Shown one piece after another: positions 23,126 through 35,330 of a stretch of DNA of 64,000 nt. The first letter of the stretch is position 1; each line of letters starts with the position of its first letter. Below the pieces are notes generated by a model. It searched no databases and was not told the origin of the DNA. It saw only the letters and a list, made by a program, of their open reading frames with translations. The position numbers were made by a program, and so were the translations under genes. The stretch is from Fratercula arctica (Eukaryota > Chordata > Aves > Charadriiformes > Alcidae), in the NCBI GenBank assembly GCA_947846985.1, contig CANTUZ010000005.1, forward strand, positions 19,564,389-19,628,388, in the 5' to 3' direction.

Positions 23126-23133
23126 TTTATATA
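23126..23133 (-). promoter_or_regulatory. TATA box of MUC2
   Basis: The minus strand reads TTATATAAAG here, 45-52 bases upstream of the start codon. With normal TATA spacing, transcription would start near 23,100, leaving a 5' UTR of only about 20 bases. Gel-forming mucin promoters are typically TATA-driven. No transcript evidence is available from sequence alone. Confidence 0.7.
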
Positions 23134-23227
23134 ACATCCACTGATGCAATTGATTCTGTCATAAGGGAGGAGATACAAAGGCAGAAGGAAAGAGGAGGGG
23201 TAAAAAAAGAGGCGCGATATTTACAGA

Positions 23228-23266
23228 AGATAAGAAGTAAACAGACAGGTATTTTTCACCATAAAT
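23228..23266. promoter_or_regulatory. Clustered GATA, FOX and CDX-like motifs upstream of MUC2
   Basis: Within 40 bases lie AGATAAG (23,228-23,234, GATA type), GTAAACA (23,237-23,243, forkhead core) and CATAAAT (23,260-23,266, CDX type; TTTATG on the gene strand). They are about 100-140 bases above the TATA box. GATA4, FOXA1/2 and CDX2 are known regulators of mammalian MUC2 in intestine. Each motif is short and could occur by chance; the grouping is what makes the call worth noting. Confidence 0.4.
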
Positions 23267-23299
23267 GAAGGAATTCAGTATACAGGAAATGGTATAATA

Positions 23300-26200
23300 T
23301 TGATTCAGTAATCATGTAATTTTTTATTGCTCTATTTCATCTACAGGATGCTATGCTTTTAAATCCTTCAAATGCTCACGCCAAGTTTAACCTTCAGTAA
23401 CTCCTATAACTAAAGTGAATTTTGGAGTGGCTGAACAAAGGAATCCCTTGAAGGAAGTTTAGTATGAGATACCCTCAAACAATGGCTTTAGAGCCAAAGG
23501 ATTTTTCCTTTTTCACCATCACACAGAATGATTTCTGTAAAAACTAAATGATGCTTGTGAAGCTCCTTGTAGACAACACTAATCTTTACAAATAAAAATT
23601 ATACACCATGCATTGTAAAATTATTTTGCAGGTAATTTTTGGATTCCTTTCATCTGTAAAGCTCTGGGGAGCATCTAAAATAAGGTATAGCCCATACTGC
23701 ATATTGCCCAAAACATAGCTGAGATGGGGTGACAAGGTAAGTTCAAGTAATTCACAGCAAAGGAGATGCTATATCAAACATTGTCTTGGTGCAATAGAAA
23801 ATCAATCAAAAACATCGTAGAGATTCTCACAATATATTAAGCTTTAAGGAAAAAAGAGGGGGGAGAAGAAAAAAAGGAAAAAGGGGAAAACATCACCATC
23901 CAGACTGAATAACAATTATTTTCAGACAAAATCCCCCTAAGGAAGCTTGTTCTTGCTTACCTTCTTCATGAATGGTAAATTTACAGTCTACCATCCCATG
24001 TCAGACCCTAGAAAGGCCATAGGGTCAACTTTGTTTTGTGCAGAGAAAGATGAAGAGGGTCCTTGGGAGAAGAAGAAAGCAGAAAACAGAACCAGGAACC
24101 GGTTCAGAATGTTGCTTCAGAAATACAAGTTTTACTCTGAAAAATTCCTTTGAGAAGGTGTTTCTGCAACTCTCTTCAGCAGACAAAACACAGGATCCTT
24201 GAGGTAAAATACACTTACTTCAACAGATCTTTTAACACAGCTGCTTCACAGCACTAACAAGTTTTACTTCTTAAAGCTCTTCTTAAGCCAGGCTCTATAT
24301 TTTCTCATCAAAAGTTTCTCAGTGCAGTGTCTAGGAATCTCTAATCCTCTTAAATGTTCAGTGTTCCTTACCTTCACTGCTCAAATTACAAGTAGAACTT
24401 TTGTATTTTGTAAAACATCAAGGAAACTCTTGACTTAGCCCTTATGGTTGCTCTAGTCAAGCAGAAACACCCTTTTGTCATAAAGGCATGGTCTTTAGCA
24501 GTTGTTTTCTTTTATTGGCTATTTTTATCTCAAGTACAGCCCAGTCTCAACCCAAACACCTTCCTAATTTTCCTCAGTACATCTCAAAAGGTTTTAGACT
24601 TTCTGCTTTTCCTATTTGAGAATACAGCTTTGCACTTCTCTTACCCTTACGTAGGGTATCATTCACTCAACACTCATGACTGAAACCAAGTAGTTGCCAT
24701 CTTTGTCCTTTGGGAGTCTATCACTAGAAGAATATAGAATTGATTTTCCTTCTTGGAAAATAAAAACAGTAACAACCAGGCAGATCAAACCATTTAGAGA
24801 AAAAAGAAGCAGCACTGTCTACAGAGACCTTTCTGTGATGTTTACTTTAGCAGGCCTAACTTCTTATGACACCTCAGAGATATCTCCTGTCTTGGAATTT
24901 TCTGTCTTTTATGCTACCAAAACTCTTTGTTCAGAAACATTTTCTAAAAATACTTAGGAGATTCCTGAAGGACTTTATTTTGAGCTTTTCTTTTGCTCCC
25001 TGTTTTTTTCCAGATAGTCTCCTGTCTGGAACTACTACTGCCCCAGAAAAAAGAGTCTCCATGACCTTAATTCATATACAGTCCGCAAACTGTAGCAGCA
25101 ACTCCATGTACACAGCAGACCTGACTCCTTTTTAGATTAAATTGGATGTGCATGCTCACAGGTGTAAGTTGGAAACTTGCACATTTTTCATTCAGGTTTC
25201 TTTGCCATGAAACGTCTAGATCTGGAACCAGTCTCATTAAGTTGATGGGACTGTGAAAGGTAATCTAAAGATGCACCATCCCTCAGTTCAATATGCTGGT
25301 ATTTTTCTCCTGTGCAGGTGAGAGATGCACCTTTCTTTGGGTGATATGGATAGGTTAACCTCTTGAAGAGCTACTTTTAGCCAAGCACCACTAAATTTTT
25401 GGCGAGTGATTTTCTCTGCTCCAGCTCTGGCCTGCCTGTACAGGGAGCATGATTCCTTCTTGGGACATAAAGTTAAAACAGAATATCTTCCTTCTCCAGT
25501 CTTTTCTTCTCAGAGTGACCAACAACTTCTCATTGTCCCCTCTTCTGACATATAGGAAGCTGTGGCTTGCTGTGACATCCCAAACTGAAGAATAAGGGAA
25601 AGCAACATGCCTTTGAGCATTGAGACTACTCTCATTGAATGTGCACTCAAGCTTACATGGCTGCGCTGATCTGAGGAGAAGTGAGTACAGATCCTTATCT
25701 TCAAAATTCATAAGTATTTGTACTTCTCCTAGCATTAGAAACTGCCCTATACCATCTCTATTTCCTTATTGCCAGAAGGGTAATGACCCTGTCTACCAGC
25801 TGCTTTATATGCCTTTCAGAAATAATCATTCTTTGAGGTAGACATCACAGCCTGCTTTGTTTCATGCTCAGCTACCTTACAGTTCATTGGATTACATATT
25901 TTTAACCAGAAGAATCTTACTGTTAATGCACAGATAACTATGCATCCATATGAATGCATTAATTTATTTACTATAAATTGTTTGACAACCTGAAGTAATC
26001 AATCCATTTTGAAAAAAAGATAATTCTGCTTTAGCATTAGCATCTTTGCTTTAAGCTTACATAAATTCTTTACATCTGAGTTGACCTGTCTGTGGAAGTT
26101 CATGCCATTCCTTGCTTCTGGTCACCTTAATCAGAAGTTATTTTCCTCATTCCAATACCAGGTGTTCATTTGTCTTTAATACCAATGATACTTCTTATAA

Positions 26201-29200
26201 TTCTGCATGCACTTATGTCCCCTCTCAGTGGGGACACTACAACTGAAAACATATAGAATCCTAACTGGGTAAAAGCTATCACTGAGCAAGCCGCATCAGC
26301 AGAACATGCGATGAGGAGTGCTTTCACATTTAGGTCCCACCACCGAGTCTTAACAGAGAAAGTTTTTTGAAAGTTCTTGAAGTCCATGAGCAGAAATACA
26401 AGTTCCCATAATCTTTCACTATATGCCTAACCTAGGAGCTCCAACACCAGGGCTCCAACAGCCAATGCTCAAATTAAAAGTTTAAAAAAAAAAAAAGCTG
26501 ATTGCATGGCAAGTGTATTTGTTATAGCAGCAGATGCAGGAGGAGAGATATAAAATGTGTTTTGAGTCACAGCTGTGTCAATGCATTGAGTGTCTCCCTA
26601 CCCTTAAACTTTTACGAGACTATTTCTAATCCTTCCATCAGCATAGCTAACTTTTAATGCTCGTATTAATTACAGTGTAAATTTATTTTGCAGAATACTT
26701 TCTGTTAAAAAGAGAATCTACACAGAAGATTATCTTCATTCTGACTCACACTGCAGAAGAAAATGGCCTATATGGAAAATTTATATTACTTTAAGATAAA
26801 ATTAAGCAGGTACCTGGCTAGGCTTATTATTTTCAGAAGAATAAATGATTTTTCAAGAATTTGGGGTCTGTTTCTATCTGTTAACATACCAAGAGGAAAT
26901 CTCATCACAGTCTTGTCACAGCAATCCCAGAATGACCACTGTACAAATACCTCAGAAAGTACAATTATACCTGGTGACTGAAATTTTTTCCACATCTGCT
27001 TTTGTATTCCTGATTTGCTGCTGATCACAGGCTGTCAAACCAAGAAGCAATGTTCTGTCAGTAACATTGCTCTGGCTCTGCAGAAGTAGCCATGGGATTT
27101 TGTTCTGTTACTCTTCCACCTGTCAGCATTTCACCAGAGCACAAAAAGCCTTCCACATAATCATCCAACTCCACGATATATCCATCATTCCCTTTATCTC
27201 AAGCACACAGATGGGTTGTCTGAACTCGTTGGCAGCCATTCTAAAATAGCTCTGGCAAAATATAGGCAGATTATGAATTAAGAGATGTCTTGACACAGAA
27301 TTGCAGTACTTCCTTGACCGAGACACCAGTAAGCATTCTATAACCCACCTTGACAAAAACTTAAGAAAGCACAGAGATAAGCAGCAGAAGGCTGAACAGT
27401 GCATGAAAGAGAGTGTTAAAGTGATGATGTAGAAGTAATGGGGATGCATTTCCTTTTGATATGTAAGCTGTCAATAGATTAACCTAAAATCATCAACACA
27501 CAAGGAGCCAGTATTTATGTGGATGTACAACTGGTATAAATTACTGAAATTACTAATTTATGGGGTTTATTTTATTAAAGAATTAGAAACAAGTGGCCAA
27601 AACCATGGCTATAACCGATTTACTGCTCTCTCAGACTTTCTAATGATGAGTAACTAGTTACTTCTTTTATGAAAAGAACTTTACTACACGGAATGTCCAT
27701 TTAAATATATTCAACAGTCAGGGGTTTATTTAAGGAAATGTTACAAAAACCCACATACTTTTGATTGATCCTCAGTCGCTTCTGGAAATGGACTAATATA
27801 ATGTAATTAATTATCCTATCATTTTACCCTAAGGTATTCGATTTCTGATTTGACTAATCTTGGCTCTACCACTAATTTAATCTCTGTGACCATGAGTAAA
27901 TCTTCGGGTTATTTGCGTTCTTTTTTATTCAAACAAAAACTATACTGTAAGGTATCTGCTGATGCTAGCTGGAGTATAACATTCTCACATGCCCTTCTTT
28001 AAATGGTTTGGCACAGAAATTTTAAGATTAGCATCCATTTTCCACTCACAACACTTCCTTCTTTTTGTCGGTAGCTCATATTCTGAGACTAAGGTTGCAA
28101 AATATTTCTTTCTCTTCCAGTTAAGTACAAATGTGGATAAACATGTGACACACAATTACTGGAGATTAGGAATGGATATAGCAAGTAATAACTTCAACTA
28201 GTAAACTTCCCTACTTACACTTGCCTTCTAGAAAAGGTATGTCTGCAAAAAGTCCCAGCATGACAGCTTCTATATCAATACACACGGAAAAATATTTGAT
28301 GATTTAAAAAAATATTAGAACAGTTCTCTTTTGCTCAAGCATTGATGCGATCTACTACAGGGAAACAGACAGACCCAAGAAGAGATGACACAGAAAAGGC
28401 ATCAAGGGAATTACACTCTACACTCCTTTCTCTCTGGCCATTTTACCACAGTGGAGTGGGATTTTCCAAATCTTTTATTTTCTCCCTAGGAAAAAATGGG
28501 AAGAAAAATAGCAGCAAAATGTGCAATTTTTCCTCTGTCCTCTGAAGAAGTTTTTTTTCTGAAAATACACTCATTAAGAAGTTGGGAAACGTTCTAGGCA
28601 AAGCTTCTGCACCTAAACCTGTGTTCTCTCAATTGAATTCACATATCAAGGAGATGTAAGAGAGAGTTTGAACAAGAAACGCAGTGAGCACACTTGCTTT
28701 AATTGCAATTTTCCTCCATTAATATTTTCTACCATCTCCTTTTCTCAAAATTCCTGTTGACACTGGTGGTGAAACTGAAGTAAATTTGCATTTACTTAAT
28801 ACTTTCAGGTGCCTTATGGGAAATTAGACTCACCTTACTGCCACAAACAAAACCAGAGCGCAAATCCTTCGCTCTTCCCTTCCTTTTTGCAGTAGTATAT
28901 GGATACGGCCTCCAAGTAAACAGTTGCTATGAGTTATTTTTTAGCTTTCAAAACCCAAATTTTTGAATTACACTCCAAATATTACACTCAATGCCTGCTT
29001 AATACAGTTATGGTCTCCTATTTTACAAAATGTCCAGTCTAGTCACTTGGCTGATAGACTAAACTTTTCCCATTTTGCTCAACTCTTCATGCATTACTTA
29101 ATGGCATACAGTCAACACTTCTATTGACCCAACAGAATTTCATAAATTTAAGATTTATTATCAAATAGCTAAGCTAAACAATATTCTGAACCATGGTATA

Positions 29201-30469
29201 ACTACGCTGATGGTTCCACAAGACACTACGGAAACCTGAGTTCACTTGCATGAACATTTAGCTAAGAATCTTTAGTCTTCCTACTACTACTAACAAATAT
29301 TACAAACCTGCTAGTACAACTTACTACACTTGCCATAGTTATGGTAAACTTTAACTTTTTTCTTTTATGAAAATAAGCAGTTACGTAAGTATTTGTGCCT
29401 TCTGTTGTGTGTGAGAGGGAAAAACTACGTCAAATGCACGAACACATCTGACGCATACCCAAGTCTTCCAGCTGCCATGCACATTTTCTAACACCATTAC
29501 TTCATAATTACCTTTTGAATCATCAGTCAGTCAACATTGCCAATACAGAGCAGTGTATCACAGTAACATTGTGAATGTAACAGTGTATATAGAAGAACAC
29601 TTTGAGAGCTGCTACCTCCCACACAGCAAAGAAGAGGGAGGGATGAATTAGACAACCTGAGAAATATTTTCCTTCACACACTTCCATATTTTGCACTGTT
29701 TGTGCTTTTCTTCCATGCATTTTCAAAGTTTTAATCTGATCACTTGTTAAGGTGTCCTTTGAAAGGGAAAAAAATAGAGAACAAAACCAGGAGGAAAAAC
29801 AAAAAATACTTTTGAGCATTCCTTAATACTTCTCCTTTCCAATTGCTACCTTTTTAATGTAAATTCTCAGGCACAGATTATCTGCACTATAAAATGCCAG
29901 CAGTGAGACTGACAGTCCATGCCATCCAGTGATGTATTGCATCTACTAGGACTCCCTACATTCACATTTTGGAAGGGCTGGATAAAAACAATTTGAAATA
30001 AAAGTTCTGATTATAACTTCAAGTTATAGGTAATTGATGTCCAGATGAAATGTCTCCCAGAGTATCAGGATACCTCACAGTTTTGATGTATTTATCTCCA
30101 CAAAACTCCTGTCCCAGTATTTACAACTGCAGAATTAAACACACAGTCAGAGATACAGAACCACAAAAATACTTAGACAATATACAGCAAGGGTTAAAAA
30201 TGAGATGTACACATCCAGTATTCTGAATAAGGAGCTGACTGGACCAGGCAAGAGGAAAATCTCAAAAAAAGGAGTATGTCTAAATTTTAACTCTTTTTTG
30301 TGAACCATGACTAATACTTTCATAGACATGACTCTCTTTATGAACATGGGTGCTTCATGCCTTTCAAACAACAGAGCCTTTTCTCAAAAGGATGCCAGAG
30401 GAGGACTTTTCTTTTAATCTACAGTTCACTGAGTACCCATTCAGTGCAGGCTGACATACCTAAATCTGT
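23300..30469. other. Upstream of MUC2; no gene recognised
   Basis: About 7 kb of AT-rich sequence. Short open frames occur (for example 24,444-24,683 and 24,866-25,135) but show no family resemblance, no codon bias and no splice structure. A purine-rich tract lies near 23,848-23,890. No repeat of known type was recognised. Confidence 0.5.
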
Positions 30470-30555
30470 CTTGGGGTCTCACATCTCCTGTGAGAATATA
30501 GTTAGACTAGATGATTGTTATAGGTCCCTTCTAACTGAGAATTCTATTCTAATAC
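30470..30555 (+). mobile_element. Short CR1 3' tail remnant
   Basis: GTTAGACTAGATGATTGTTA, then GGTCCCTTCTAACTGA and ATTCTATTCTA match the last 50-60 bases of CR1. The part to the left is too diverged to assign. Confidence 0.6.
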
Positions 30556-30975
30556 CTGAATCCCTGGACTCTGAGGATTCCTCCTCCTCTTGAAACTCTT
30601 CAACTTTGCACAGAATATGTAAGAGTGTCATTGTTCCAAAGACAAGGAAAGCAGAAGTGAGCATGACCCTACAATGCAGAAATTAGAGGGACTTGATGAG
30701 AAGAGCGAGGAGGGGCGTGGTCTCAATCAATCCAAACATTTGATATAAAATAAAGCTCACATCCTGGGAATAGAAACTTTGGTATGGATATAAGCCCAAA
30801 TTGTTTAAGGTCATTTACAAAGATGTTTCACAGGTTATGCAAAGAGAAAGATTAAAAAAAAAAAAAAAAGTTAAATTCTTATCTTGACCTGGACAACTAA
30901 GTAAGACTTAGTTGAACATACCACAGCTGAATGCTGCTGATGTGTAAGAGCACACAGAAGGTAGATAAGAGAGTA

Positions 30976-31291
30976 AAATCATAGAATCATAGAATTGTCA
31001 GGGTTGGAAGGGCCCTTAAAGACCATCTAGTTCCAACCCCCCTGCCATGGGCAGGGACACCTCCCACTAAATCAGGTTGCTCAGAGCCCCATCCAGCCTG
31101 GCCTTAAAAACTTCCAGGGATGGGGCATCCACCACCTCTCTGGGCAACCTGTTCCAGTGCCTCACCACCCTCACGGTGAAGAACTTCTCCCTAACGTCCA
31201 GTCTGAATCGACTCATCTCTAGTTTTAATTCATTCCCTCTAGTCCTACCATCACCCGACATCCTAAAAAGTCCCTCACCAGCTTTCTTGTA
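30976..31291 (-). mobile_element. CR1 LINE 3' fragment (first of a joined pair)
   Basis: On the plus strand it starts with AATCATAGAATCATAGAATT, then the GGTTGGAAGGGCCCTTAAAG block, and runs to about 31,291, where a second CR1 tail begins. It covers the extreme 3' part only (end of ORF2 and UTR). Confidence 0.93.
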
Positions 31292-32435
31292 GAACCATAG
31301 AACCATAGAATCATAGAATCATAGAACCATAGGGTTGGAAGGGACCTCTGGAGATCATCTAGTCCAACCCCCCTGCCAGAGCAGGGTCACCTAGAGCAGG
31401 TTACACAGGAACACGTCCAGGCGGGTTTTGAATGTCTCCAGAGAAGGAGACTCCACCACCTCTCTGGGCAGCCTGTTCCAGTGCTCTACCACCCTCAGGG
31501 TAAAGAAGTTCCTCCTCATGTTTAGGTGGAACTTCTTGTGCTCAAGTTTGTGCCCATTGCCTCTTGTCCTGTCCCCGGGCACTACTGAAAAGAGCGTGGT
31601 CCCATCCTCCTGACACCCACCCTTTAAGTATTTATAAGTGTTGATAAGTAGGCCCCCTTAAGATATTGGTAGGCCACTATAAGGCCTTCTTGGAGCCTTC
31701 TTTTCTCCAGACTGAACAACTCTCTCAGTCTGTCCTCATAGGAGAGATGCTCCAGCCCTCTGATCATCCTCGTGGCCCTTCTCTGGACACGTTCCAGCAC
31801 GTCCATATCATTCTTGTAGTAGGGGCTCTAGAATTGGACACAGTACTCCAGGTGGCGTCTCATGAGAGTGGAGTAGAGGGGGAGAATCACCTCCCTCGAC
31901 CTGCTGGCCACGCTTCTCCTGATGTAGCCCAGAATACGATTGGCTTTCTGGGCTGCTAGTGCACACTGACGGCTCATGTTGAGCCTCTCGTCCACCAGCA
32001 CCCCCAAGTCCTTTTCTTCAGGGCTGCTCTCAAGCCAGTCGCTGCCCAGCCTATATCAGTGCTTGGGATTGCCCCGACCCAGATGGAGGACCTTGCACTT
32101 GGTCTTGTTGAACTTCATGAGGTTGGCATGGGCCCACCTCTCCAGCCTGTCAAGGTCCCTCTGGATGGCATCGCTTGGTGTCGTCGGCAAACTTGCTGAA
32201 GGTGCACTCTATGCCACTGTCCATGTCGCTGGTGAAGGTGTTAAACAAGACCGGTCCCAGTACTGATCCTTGAGGGACTCCACTTGTCACTGGTCTCCAC
32301 TTGGACATGGACCCGTTGACAGCCACTCTTTGGGTGCAGCCGTCAAGCCAGTTCTTTATCCATTGAACTGTCAGTCCATCAAACCCATATTTTATCAGCT
32401 TGGAGACCAGGATGTCATGCCGGACAGTGTCACCT
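31292..32435 (-). mobile_element. CR1 LINE, 5'-truncated, with reverse-transcriptase remnant
   Basis: The reversed tail at 31,292-31,335 is followed by 1.1 kb of ORF2. The minus strand at about 32,150-32,435 encodes the RT region with [15 protein letters not shown] and the catalytic FADDTK (a Y/F-x-DD motif). A deletion just after FADDTK removes the CR1 segment that should follow, so the copy is dead. The 5' end is truncated near 32,435. Confidence 0.95.
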
Positions 32436-32741
32436 TTCTCTGCCCCGTCTGAAGAGCAGTCATTTTTCCGGCAATGCTTCCGTATGTTAGAGACATTATA
32501 GAGAAAAAAGTATTTCATAACAACTCTGTAAGAGATGTTTGCTGTAAGCAAATAGCTTAATAAAAAGGCTAAGTTGAAGGCAGGTCCAGGAAATAAGTGA
32601 TAATATCTTCTCTGTAATTTCCCAAGACAGAGACCAGAGTAAAGTTTCCAGTTCAGAACAGTACTTCACCAATACTGCATTAAGTGTTGCTCTAGTTAGG
32701 CAAACCTGCAATTAAATAAAAAGATTCTTTATTTTTCCTGC

Positions 32742-33045
32742 TGTAGTGGGTTAACCTTGGCTGGCTGCAAACCCTCACCCAGCAGCTCTCTCACCGCCCC
32801 TCCTCAATAGGAGGTTTCTTCCTCCCTCCTCTCTCTCACTGCTGCACAGCATTTTACCCTTTCTTAAATATATTTCCACAGAGGTGCCACCAGCTTGGCT
32901 GACCAGCTCAGCTGTGTGCTGTGGTGGGTCTCCTGGAGCCAGCTGGCACTGTGTGTGTCCAGCACAGGGCATTCCCAGTCTCCTCTTACAGACATGGCCC
33001 CTGCAACTCCCCTGCTACCAAAATCTTGCCACGTAAACCTGTAGA
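32742..33045 (+). mobile_element. Solitary retroviral LTR (avian ERV)
   Basis: Begins TGTAGTGGGTTAACCTTGGC and contains CACCAGCTTGGCTGACCAGC and GGAGCCAGCTGGCACTGTG. It ends near CTTGCCACGTAAACC. This is the structure of an LTR common in avian genomes, without internal retroviral sequence. The right end is uncertain and no clear target-site duplication was seen. Confidence 0.75.
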
Positions 33046-33057
33046 TAAATTATTACA

Positions 33058-34846
33058 GATACATCTCTTTACCATCTCAGAGCTCCATGTTTCAAAGGGG
33101 ATCTTTTTCTAGTATTTTAGACCACACTGAACATGCTTGTCTATAAACTAACAATGCAATTAGACATTTACAGCTATTAAATCCAAGCGCTAGCACTGTC
33201 TGACAATAGGGGAGCGTTCTTCTGTAAATAACCCATCATTTAAAAAAGGCATTTAAAACAACAAAACCAGTAAAAAATGGTCAGACTTTAATGCAGATTT
33301 ATTTCAAAGTAACTTAGGATGTTATGGAAATGGAAAAACTGAGACAGGTACATGAGCTCGTGAAGAAGACTATCATAACAAAACAAAACATAAATCATAC
33401 TTCTAGTCATCACCCGAAAAATTACTGTTTTCTTTTAATGTTAACTGCATTTGTGGGTAAACTTTTCCCTTCCTTTGCAAGAAAATTATGGGAATACAGA
33501 TATGTCAAAGAAAAAACTATTTTTCAACTCTTCCATCTCTTGTTCTAAACTTTTTATTTTCATTTTGTCATTACAGCAATCTTTTCAAATTGGATCATTC
33601 AAATCAAAGCAAAAAAAAAAACCCTGAACTGACTGAGGATGTATGAGATTTTAATTTGCTACTTACTATACAAGGGACAGTACTGATTATGTACAAAACT
33701 ATATCAAACATGCAGAATATGAACTGATTAAATATACAGATTACAAAACATGAATTATGTGAGTTTAAATAGGAGCTACTTTGTAGCTGTGGTAGGAAAA
33801 ACTTTCTCTTTCAATGAAATTGACATTTTCATGTTGTGACCCTGTACTCACCAGGTCTCTCTCATGCAAGCTAGCATGTGGAACATAGCCAAAATAAACT
33901 GTGAACAGAAAAGATCATTTTTAACTCAGGGGAATTCAGTGAACTTGGCAAGAGCAATTCACCTTATCCTAAACTGGGATGCACAGATGAGATTTGCATG
34001 AAGGCTGCAGGCAGTAATTTTGAACTAACAGAATTTGGTTTTCCAAAGATAAACAATATTTGTATAGTCCTGTATGTTACCCTGACTCCTGTTATATAAA
34101 TAATGTTAAAATAAGCCAGTAAACAAAGCACGCCTGAATGAACTTGGAAGTGATTGATGTTTAACTTATGGCATTTACCTTCATAATAAGTTCTCTAATT
34201 GACTAAGAAGGTGTATCCTCTTTGTGTGATTCCTGAGAAACCACCATACAACCTGGTAACTCCCATTTCACAAAGTAAATTTAAAAAATATACAAGGAGA
34301 CTGATGTGAACAGAAGATTAGTGTATACTACTGAGTCACCGAGCATAAGCTAGGTAAGAGTATATGCACAGTCTATGTGAGTCTTAGGAAAAAGCTTTCT
34401 TATTTGATCAGCTGGAAGAGAAGAGAACAAAACAGAGAGAAGGATACATAGTGAAAATGAAAATAATAGAAGATTTCAGTTTCTAACTTTCTACACAATC
34501 CATAAACAGACACTTGCATTCAACCCAAGGCAGGCATGTCAGAATAATGATTGCCTAAATATTGCCTTTTGGATAGAAAAATGCACTGGGTTATAGTTCC
34601 TTCACATCTTTCATTGTCACTATTCATCTTCCCATTTCCTATTACCCCATATAGTAATCAAATGCATCTCACAAAAGCTACTTCATGTCTGGAACTTCTC
34701 CAATACAAAAAAATCACTAACAAATTAGAGTAAAAAAATGCAAAAAAAAAAAAATTAAAAAAACCCCCGCTATTTAAAAAAAAAAAAAAAGTAAAAAAAA
34801 AGAAGGTAATACCATGAATCACATAGCACTCAAGTTGCATTTCTCT
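33058..34846. other. No gene recognised
   Basis: AT-rich sequence with an A-rich stretch at about 34,728-34,806 bordering the next LTR. Nothing else recognised. Confidence 0.5.
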
Positions 34847-35108
34847 TGTGCTTTAACCCCAGCTGGCAACTACGCACCACAAGCCTCTCACTCACTCCCT
34901 GCCCCAGTGAGATGGGGGAAAGAATAAGAAGGTAAAAGTGAAAAAGCTTCTGGGTTAAGACAAAGACAGTTTAATAGGTAAAGCAAAAACCGCACATGGA
35001 AGCAAAGCAAAATAAGGCATTCATTCACTACTTCCCATTGGCAGGCAGGTGTTCAGCCATCTCCAGGAAAGCAGGGCTCCATCATGCATAATGGTTACTT
35101 AGGAAGAC
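34847..35108 (-). mobile_element. Truncated retroviral LTR (avian ERV)
   Basis: On the plus strand it begins TGTGCTTTAACCCCAGCTGG, the inverse of an LTR 3' end (…CA). It includes GTTTAATAGGTAAAGCAAAA and GGCAGGCAGGTGTTCAGCC, and stops near GGAAGACTAAG, so the U3 part of the LTR is missing. A different LTR family from that at 32.7 kb. Confidence 0.75.
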
Positions 35109-35234
35109 TAAGTGACCAGTAACAGACAAAACATTAATATAGTGTTAGTAAAGGCATAGAGAAGCAAATATAAAGTAACACTGTAATACTCCATATGCAT
35201 TCATGGAGGGACCACGTTTTCAAAAAAATTACCT

Positions 35235-35330
35235 CCCATTCTGGTCAGTCCATTCCAAGAAGCGCATTTTAAAACTAGAAAAGGTACAGAGAAGGAGAAC
35301 AAGAGTCAGGATGGGAGGCATTCCTAAAAG
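35235..35330 (+). mobile_element. Probable ancient CR1 ORF2 remnant
   Basis: The plus-strand frame reads FWSVHSKKRILKLEKVQRRR, which resembles the CR1 ORF2 C-terminal block (LWSP...LEKVQRRATR) seen in the copy at 31.6-31.8 kb. Flanking sequence is too diverged to extend it. Confidence 0.5.

Noticed and set aside
24444..25135. Three neighbouring plus-strand open frames as a possible multi-exon gene
   Set aside because: Hydrophobic, low-information translations with no conserved motif, no splice consistency and no cysteine pattern.
31666..32452. Plus-strand frames of 60-97 codons within CR1
   Set aside because: Antisense shadows of the CR1 ORF2 on the minus strand.
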